Positions 57,442-64,000 of a stretch of 64,000 nt of DNA are shown here, piece by piece. The translations under genes and the position numbers were made by a program. The notes beneath the pieces were generated by a model that saw only the letters and a list, made by a program, of their open reading frames with translations, did not search any database and was not told where the DNA came from. Origin of the DNA: Leguminivora glycinivorella (taxonomy: Eukaryota; Arthropoda; Insecta; Lepidoptera; Tortricidae); the NCBI RefSeq assembly GCF_023078275.1, contig NC_062990.1, forward strand, positions 11,237,549 through 11,301,548, written 5' to 3'. Numbering within the stretch: position 1 is the stretch's first letter; every line of letters begins with the position of its first letter.

Positions 57442-57679
57442 ATACATCGCACCATTCCTGCTAGCAACCACAACCGTAGCCAACACACTAATCGTGGTCG
57501 TCCTCTCCCGCCGGCACATGCGAACGCCTACCAACGTGGTTCTCATGGCTATGGCTCTCTGCGACATGTTTACTATGCTTTTCCCGGCTCCTTGGCTATT
57601 CTATATGTATACTTTTGGGAACCATTATAAGCCACTGAGTCCGGTCACAGCGTGTCAAGCGTGGAACTATATGAATGAG
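57442..57679 (+). CDS. SPR: Sex peptide / myoinhibitory peptide receptor, coding exon 2
   Basis: 80 codons covering transmembrane helix 1 (IAPFLLATTTVANTLIVVVL, with the conserved Asn), the intracellular loop SRRHMRTPTN, helix 2 (VVLMAMALCDMFTMLFPAP, with the conserved Asp), and the first extracellular loop YMYTFGNHYKPLSPVTACQA with the helix-3 disulfide Cys. The FPAPWLFYMYTFGNHYKPL stretch is close to a fingerprint for the sex peptide receptor. The donor GTGAGT follows at 57680, phase 0. Later exons (helices 3-7) are not in the remaining 6.3 kb, so the next intron is long or the gene is rearranged. Confidence 0.87.
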
Positions 57680-58108
57680 GTGAGTCTTTTGAGATTCTGT
57701 AGTCAATAGCTCAGTTGCAGTTTGACCAAATCATAACCAAATCTAATAATATACTATTTAGGTGTCCGTGCCTTCGCTTGAACCACTAATGAGATTAACA
57801 CCTTCATAACTCGGCCCTAATCGAGTGAATTCCTCGACTAGTAGCGCCATCTGGCGCGCCAGTCAAGTACTAGTGTCGCCCGGTTACCAGCGCTCGGCTG
57901 CTTTTTCCTCAGTACGCTTTTGTAACTCGGCCGAGCAACACGTTTACAAAAGCAAGTCTTAAAAAGTTCGAGAAATTTAAAACATCGAAAAGATTATGAT
58001 TACTTCTAACTTCGTGATATTCCGCTCGGTGCCTTTGGCCCAGCGACGAGACGCAGTGACCTCCTGTAGGCACCGTCATAAATACGCGGATACATATGCC
58101 TCACTCAC
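57680..58108 (+). other. Start of long receptor intron
   Basis: Donor GTGAGT at 57680. No exon seen. Contains a GCGCCATCTGGCGCGCC palindrome (57843-57859) and the leader of the tandem array. Confidence 0.6.
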
Positions 58109-58126
58109 GTGAGACTGACATGGCGT

Positions 58127-58570
58127 CGTCCCGTGAGACGACAGACGTCGTCCCGTGAGACGACAGGCGTCGCCCTATGAAACGACAGACGTCGTCCCAT
58201 GAGACGACAGACGTCGTCCTGTGAGACGACAGACGTCGTCCCGTGAGACGAAAGATGTCGTCCCGTAAGACAATAGACGTTGTCCTGTGAGACGACAGAC
58301 GTCGTCCTGTGAGACGACAGATGTCGTCCCGTGAGACAACAGACGTCGTCCCGTGAGACGAAAGACGTCGTCCCGTGAGACGACAGGCGTCATCCCGTGA
58401 GACGACATGACGTCGTCCAGTGAGATGACATGGCGTAGTCCCGTGAGACAACAAGCGTCGTCCCGTGAGACGACAGGTGTCGTCCCGTTAGACGACATGG
58501 CGTCGTGCTGTGACACGACAGGCGTCGTCCAATGAGACGACATTGCATTGTCCCGCGAGACGACAGGGTG
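58127..58570. repeat. 22-bp hairpin-forming minisatellite, about 20 units
   Basis: The consensus unit is GTCGTCCCGTGAGACGACAG plus AC or GC. Each unit is itself a hairpin (GTCGTC / GACGAC, 6-nt loop CCGTGA). Units carry 0-4 changes each, and several changes fall in the loop. Long minus-strand frames across it (Ser-Arg-Asp-Asp repeats) are artefacts of the repeat. It lies in the receptor intron. Confidence 0.93.
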
Positions 58571-58599
58571 TGTTCCTGTGTGGTGGCATGGAGACGATG

Positions 58600-58760
58600 A
58601 AGAAAATTGACAGCGACGGGACGCAGTGTAATCCTATGCACCGTCATAAAGAATATAAGGGACAAATGCCACGCTCACGTAAGACGAGACAGAGCGACGT
58701 CCCGTGAGACGACATAGGTTCGTCCCTTGAAAAGTCATAGCTTCGCCTCGTGAGGTGACA
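58600..58760. repeat. Second leader-plus-unit block of the minisatellite
   Basis: CAGCGACGGGACGCAGTGTA, GCACCGTCATAAAGAATATA and CCACGCTCACGTAAGACGAG repeat the leader at 58037-58110 (CAGCGACGAGACGCAGTGAC, GCACCGTCATAAATACGCGG). They are followed by one or two decayed 22-bp units, so the whole block was duplicated. Confidence 0.7.
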
Positions 58761-61700
58761 GGACATAAGAGATGTTTTGAAACGACAGATGAGGTCCCAT
58801 TAGATAACCTGGCCTATGAAAAGATAGGGCCCACAATCCGATAGGGCATCGCCTCGTGATATGACAAAGGAGATCATTCATTGTGCAGACATGATTCGTC
58901 ATTAGAGACAACATGAGTAAAGTTGTGCTGTGCGAAAAAGTACACTGTCATAGAAATTGACAAGCGTCGCTCCGTAAAAGATTAAACTTTGCAGCGACTT
59001 GGAATTTGGATTTCGTTGCCCTATGCGATGATTTACGACATCCTGTGAGAACCCATTGGGTTATTACATGCTATGCACTAATTCACCTTTCGTGTCATGA
59101 GACGAGCGTTATGATCACGAGGCAAAATGTTGTATTTGTACTCGAATCTCAATGAGATTATGTCGCTTTAACATCTACTTTGCGGTAATTAGCACAACTC
59201 TTAGCTAAACATACTTTGTATAAGGTATTTCTAACCATATGTACTTCGTAGAAGGTCTTTCGAATCGGAACCACAGCGTACGTGTTAACCTGAGACATAC
59301 ACAATTACACAGTTTAGTCATTGTCTTATTAGACAAAAATCATCACGCGATGGGTTCCCATAAGTGGGGTCGTTTTAGACAGGTAAAGTGAACGACATCG
59401 GCGTCGTCTCAATTGCCTAATTAGCTAATACATAATGAGCGTGGTCACCTGACCAACAGATGAATGATTGTGAGGAATGTCCAAATTTATCTCACTCGTG
59501 AATATCTGAACGGCCATAATGATGACGAATGTGTGATCCAATTACTGTAAAGCAACGTCGTTATTGCCAACCTAATTTGTCATGTCAACTTTTAGAATGC
59601 TCGTCATTATAGAGGTTTATTAGCAGGTTTGACGTTGTGAAAATCCACTTCCATATCTAAAAACGTGTGGGTGGAGCTTCGGTAGCAATTAACTAGCACT
59701 TTGTTGCCAGATACTAAGCGAATTAAGAAATATACATAATAGTGATGCTAAACAGAATGAAAAACCACTGTATATTACAAAGCCCTTCTTGCCCAATCAG
59801 AAAGGGAGAGGGGGCGGCGAAGATACCAATGGAAAAAAGAAAATCCATTAATTTATGCCACTGTTTTACGCTATTCCTAGAGTGCAGATTCTTTTAAATG
59901 AATGATTAGAGTCAACTCACGGGCGTCAATAATTGACGCATGGTCTTGGGTCTAGATACGGACTTTAGAAATGCAGAAGGACCACTCAGGTACTTAGCAA
60001 ATGTTGACTATTAGCTACAAAATAACTTACCGCAAAGGAAAATTCTTGTACTAGGCTCATTACTCTGTGAAACCTGGATATTCGTCTGTATTTCAGCAAA
60101 CTTATAGCTGTCCGGCTGAAACATCCAGTCGGACTAATGGCGGATAATGTTCCAGTATATGTTGTTTAGTATACCGAACTGACAAAAGTATTACTTCTGT
60201 AACAATCGACCCAGTAGAGACTTCTGAACCAATTCATTTAGAAATAAAAAGCTACAGCTCGGAAAGTTTTCTAAATACGATATATACATATATGTACTAC
60301 AAATTGACCTCAAACTGCCGTTAATCGACCAACGGTTAGAATACTCAATCATGCATTATTACTAACGTTAGCTAGACCAAGGTTACATACAATCCTTAAA
60401 GAGGTTAATTACAAAGACAACAAACTCGTACCGGAAATCTGACTCCCAAATATATACGATATTATGTGGATAGTTTGGCAAAATGACTTAAAGGATATGT
60501 TATTTAGTACAATAGCATTTTAGTATGCCTTGTTGCATTGTTACTCAGGACGGACTCTCGTCGTAAAAGGATTTGTCGGTTGCCCAGTTCGATGGCGTAA
60601 TGTTACGAATCCTATGTTTCTATAAATAACTAACGAATTAGATTAAAGAGACGACCGAACAATATTCTCAAACTATTTACAGCGAAGGACTATGGCTTAC
60701 ATCTCTTGACCGAAGTAAATGAAGTTGGTCCTAAACTTAAACAACTACACAAAACAAAGCAAGAAACCGTGTAGGTAAATTGTATTCAAAGTGCTTATTT
60801 GTTGTATGAGTATGATATATCGAAAACACTTTAAGCTCATTAAAACCAATAGGGCAATACATTTTCCGAGAGAAGCAGATTTTCGCAATTTGCTAAGGCA
60901 CTCTTATGGATAAAATGTTGAAAGGTAGTCACTGAATGTGGAGGCCTGTTTCTGAAATAATAAATTAAACGGAATGAAGGATGAATCTCTTTCGATTTTA
61001 GAACACAGTTTCCTCTTACAAATAAAGAGGCGCTCGCATCCTAAAATTATCGCCCGCTACTGCGGTATTACTAACAGAAAGTTCCCGTTTATTTCATTTG
61101 ACAAATGTTTTCTGAATAGGTTTCTGGGGCCTAGAGAGATTAACAGAAGTTGTATATGTATACACAATTAACTTTTGGAACTCCATTAGCGCGTTGTAGG
61201 ATCGATACACATTTCCGCAGTTGCTTACTAAGCGCCATTTATTAGAATTTTGCGGCGCGACTATTTGTCAGTAACAGAGGAGACGCCACAACTTATTCAA
61301 AAATGGTTCGTAAGGTCAGAGGACGAGTCCCGGTTCAAATTGAATTTAGTGTAAGGAACTAGAAATATGATGTTTATAACATTACTGTGCTTATGACTTA
61401 ATTTAGAAGACTTCGGACTCCTAATATACCTGAAATACAAGAATTTGTTACGACACTCATAAAAGGGAGCGCAGATTCTAGGCAAAATGGGTTTCTAGTG
61501 GTAACAGAAAACTTAAAATTATTGCCGTTTAAATAGATATTGATGAACTATATTTATCAGAAGTAAGGTCTTGAAACCTAAATGAAAAATAAAAGCTCAG
61601 CGCTTAAGGTACGCAGTACTTATAGCTACGATATTTTGACCTATTGGTCTCGGATGACAGGCAAGTGTAAATACCATTGTCATTGTCCGTGGCGCTACAT

Positions 61701-63064
61701 GCTACATCCGTGTGCACGTACGACTTTTAAGAAAATTCTAATTATATGCCATACGATAAATAAATAATTGTCATCTCGATATAAGTGTAGAATCAGGTAT
61801 TACCCTACATAACAGTTGCATCTTGTTTGTGGGAAGTCCCGCTGCATATGGATTTTGGGAAATAAGCAAGAATACAGTAAATATTAACCCGTATGTTTAT
61901 GTGTATACATCAGTTTATAAAGAACGTGAGACATTTATATTATTCGCACAAAAGAGCAATATATAATATATTGCTTTGCAATTTGGTGATAAATTACGAA
62001 AGTTCTGAAAAAAAAAAAAACTATTTACTATCTTAAGCTGATGACTGAATTTTTTTTATAAATGGGTAATCGTACATCATTAACCCTTATTTGAAGAGTT
62101 ATCTGTCGTCTTACATTCTTATTAGAATATCGAAATGGACTAAAGAGCCATAAGTCGTAATGTTTTAGAATTACTAGCTCACGAATCGTACAATTTTGCC
62201 TTTATAAATTCGGCTAGTCAGCACATAAGTCATAAAAATGATAAGCCTAAAAATATATGCATCACATATTCATAATTATTCAAACACAAATTAAATTTTT
62301 CAAATATCGAAAAAAAAAACATACTAGCTAGACATAGCAAAAGACTAAATAAAGTTGACACGTACAGTGTAGAGAGGATTCCCGCATTAATATTCATGTA
62401 TATTCATGGAAGTATCAAATTGCCTTCATTTGATCTTCGCCTAAGTATGTGTGACTCATTAGATCATTGATTCGTTTCAATCGCTTGTATCAGAAAGCTT
62501 TTTGCTCAGTTGACCCATTTTAATTTAATAGGAAAAATTTGCATAGTTTCCGTTCTCGTAAAGACTTTGAGTAGGAGCTTACCTTTTATTATATGGATCC
62601 TTAGCTAACCATTGCCATGGTATTGTCAATTCAGTCAGAAGCCGAAAATGTATTATCATCTTATTTGCAGTTTTGCTGCCAGTCCAGCAGTAACGCATAA
62701 ATTATCGTGATGTGGGTATAAATTACAAATTAACATATGATAGCGTGCAATTTCTTCCAACTCAAGCGTTCATTTCAATTGTTTTGGCAAATGTATATTT
62801 CATATACAGAATTTAATCCCATAACACATTATGCTATGGGAAATGTTGACATTTGGCAGTGGGCTATGTAAGACAATGTTTAAGCTATGTCAATATTGCT
62901 TATTACTCAGTATGCCAACAATAATATGTGCATATTCGGATATACATATAGGCGCATTACTTATGGTACAGTAATCAATTTACATGAAAAATAAAAATTT
63001 AAACATAATGTCATAATGCTCATGGCAGTGCTATGATATAATTTGTGTATTATAGTTACATAAA
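58761..63064. other. 4.3 kb of AT-rich DNA without recognised genes
   Basis: Only short, biased-free frames on both strands; no TE motif, tRNA or exon with receptor-like helices. Degenerate GACGACA/GTCGT-type motifs fade out to about 59000. Probably intron of the receptor gene if it continues rightward. Confidence 0.4.
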
Positions 63065-63090
63065 TTATTATTAAATAATAATAATAATAG
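63065..63090 (+). repeat. TAA microsatellite at LINE insertion site
   Basis: ATTATTATTAAATAATAATA followed by ATAATAG directly precedes the R4/Dong-like LINE, the same target type as at 1855-1871/3390-3412. Confidence 0.8.
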
Positions 63091-63525
63091 GCGCCGCGGG
63101 TTGATTCCGGTAACGACGGCGGGGACTTCGCGAGTCAGAGCGAGAGTGAGCCTGCCAATGAGCAACTGAGGAGGTCTTTGGAAGAGGCGATTACGCAGTA
63201 TCGCTCCACAAGCAATCCTAGGCCACGATTACCACGTCTGCCCATGAATAGACGCAATCTAGCGCTAATAGGAGCCTTAAATGCTTTACTAGATCCATAT
63301 ATGCGGACTAGTAAAGATCTAGATGATACACACTCGATCATGTACTGCGGGGCCATCGCGGCGTGCCGTGTTGCTCGAGTCAAGTTTCCGGACGCTGACC
63401 GTGCAACTAGGACCGCCGAAGGTGTCCCTGCATGGCAAGTACGGATCGAGCGTCGTATCAACTCGTTTAGGACTCTCATTGCAAAGCTGATCTGCTTCAG
63501 AGGGGTAATAATCGCCCCCGAGTAA
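63091..63525 (+). CDS. R4/Dong-like LINE ORF, N-terminal frame
   Basis: Open from GCGCCGCGGG after a TAG at 63088 to TAA at 63523-63525. It reads GDFASQSESEPANEQLRRSL, then a basic stretch RPRLPRLPMNRRNLALIGAL and VPAWQVRIERRINSFRTLI, as in the N-terminal region before the RT in this LINE group. No Met is needed at the start, so the 5' end is uncertain. Near 63500 a run of G (GAGGGGTAAT) allows a 1-nt shift into the next frame, where homology continues. Confidence 0.65.
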   Translation, partial: APRVDSGNDGGDFASQSESEPANEQLRRSLEEAITQYRSTSNPRPRLPRLPMNRRNLALIGALNALLDPYMRTSKDLDDTHSIMYCGAIAACRVARVKFPDADRATRTAEGVPAWQVRIERRINSFRTLIAKLICFRGVIIAPE

Positions 63526-64000
63526 TGCGCTTTGTGAACCAGGCGTTCGCGGGGACGGACATCAGGCCCCGCGACTATTTGGCCAATGTCACAGAGCGCA
63601 TCGACTTCCTGAAGCAGAAAGTCTATGCATGGGCAAGCCGTATTCGCCGCTACAGAAAGCGTGTGGACCGATTCCAGCAGAATCGTCTTTTTCAAAGCGA
63701 CCAAAGGAAAGTATACCGAAGGTGGGAGGAAACCGACCCTCGTGTGTCTGACGTGCAGCTGCCGGATGCTACTGCCATGTCTGATTTCTGGCGTAGCATC
63801 TGGTCGGTGCCCGTCGAACACACGGAGGGTGAGTGGATGACCGTTGTCGAACGCGAGTGCGAGAGCATCGAGCCTATGGGGGCTATCACCATCAGCCCCG
63901 ACGACGTAAGTTGTGCTACCCGTACGGCCCAGAACTGGAAAAGTCCTGGACCGGACGGATTGCACAACTTCTGGCTAAAATGGTTTCGATGCTCGCACTC
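63498..64000 (+). CDS. R4/Dong-like LINE ORF, RT-leading frame (partial)
   Basis: Frame continuing the previous one after a 1-nt shift: VNQAFAGTDIRPRDY, KQKVYAWASRIRRYRKRVDR, FWRSIWSVPVEHTEGEWM, MGAITISPDD and finally NWKSPGPDGLHNFWLKW. The last motif is the RT box 0/1 of R2/R4-type LINEs. The frame is open at the window edge. Either the copy is frameshifted or the run of G holds a sequencing error. Confidence 0.75.

Larger units (their letters stand above)
63091..64000 (+). mobile_element. R4/Dong-like LINE, 5' half, continuing past the window
   Basis: Begins immediately after the TAA tract. The N-terminal frame and a second frame carry RT-leading motifs of the same LINE group as 1872-3389. 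The 3' part lies outside the window. Confidence 0.7.

Noticed and set aside
58127..58570. CRISPR array
   Set aside because: Units are contiguous with no unique spacers, and the host is an animal genome.
58101..58665. Minus-strand frames with Ser-His-Gly-Thr-Thr and Val-Ser-Arg-Asp-Asp repeats
   Set aside because: They only translate the 22-bp minisatellite; no start context, domain or conservation.
63135..63967. Minus-strand 276-codon frame at the right edge
   Set aside because: Antisense to the R4/Dong-like ORF, whose plus-strand motifs (such as WKSPGPDG) are clear.

Overview
This window is insect genomic DNA, almost certainly from a moth or butterfly (Lepidoptera). The grounds are: two spliced exons of a sex peptide/myoinhibitory peptide receptor gene with canonical GT-AG junctions; AT-rich, intron-like sequence; and a dense set of dispersed repeats of lepidopteran type (tRNA-derived SINEs, MITEs carrying GACA or GGAC microsatellites, TAA-targeting R4/Dong-like LINEs, DIRS, Penelope-like and Harbinger elements). 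No bacterial genes, operons, CRISPR arrays or rRNA genes are visible. The only conventional host gene I can support is the receptor at 56.65-57.68 kb, of which only the N-terminal part (two coding exons, about 163 residues) lies in the window.

Layout. 0-9 kb: the 3' end of a non-LTR element, a hAT MITE with an 8-bp target duplication (882-1446), a three-level nest (SINE containing a LINE 3' end containing an R4/Dong-like LINE, about 1.59-3.66 kb), a non-autonomous Harbinger-like element with long inverted ends (5.53-6.60 kb), and several repeat copies. 9.76-15.9 kb: an older repeat split twice, by a GACA-bearing MITE and by a 5.4-kb DIRS-type tyrosine-recombinase retrotransposon (gag, broken RT, RNase H plus methylase-like domain, recombinase). 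16-25 kb: SINE, MITE and LINE fragments. 25.7-30.2 kb: two copies of a roughly 1-kb repeat, one expanded into a 120-bp tandem array, flanking a Penelope-like remnant with inverted pseudo-LTRs. 30.7-34.1 kb: a MADF-BESS gene typical of PIF/Harbinger transposons, with a DDE transposase exon on the opposite strand inside its first intron; an in-phase first transposase exon lies at 46.1-46.4 kb. 34.57-40.22 kb: an intact-looking Ty3/gypsy element with near-identical 509-bp LTRs, followed by an inverted LTR piece. 42.13-45.69 kb: a near-complete APE-type LINE with one frameshift. 46.6-56.3 kb: repeats, including two Penelope-like tails with hammerhead-like cores. 56.6-63.06 kb: the receptor gene, a roughly 20-unit 22-bp hairpin minisatellite in its intron, then largely featureless AT-rich DNA. 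63.07-64 kb: the 5' half of a second R4/Dong-like LINE next to a TAA tract.

The content is best read as successive nested insertions. Several can be ordered, because an uninterrupted copy of the host repeat exists elsewhere in the window and gives the empty site. The most interesting points are the interleaved and split Harbinger gene pair, a regular array of short hairpins in the DIRS leader, the Penelope-like inverted structure and hammerhead-like motifs, and the hairpin minisatellite in the receptor intron. All family assignments come from reading motifs by eye; no database search was possible.
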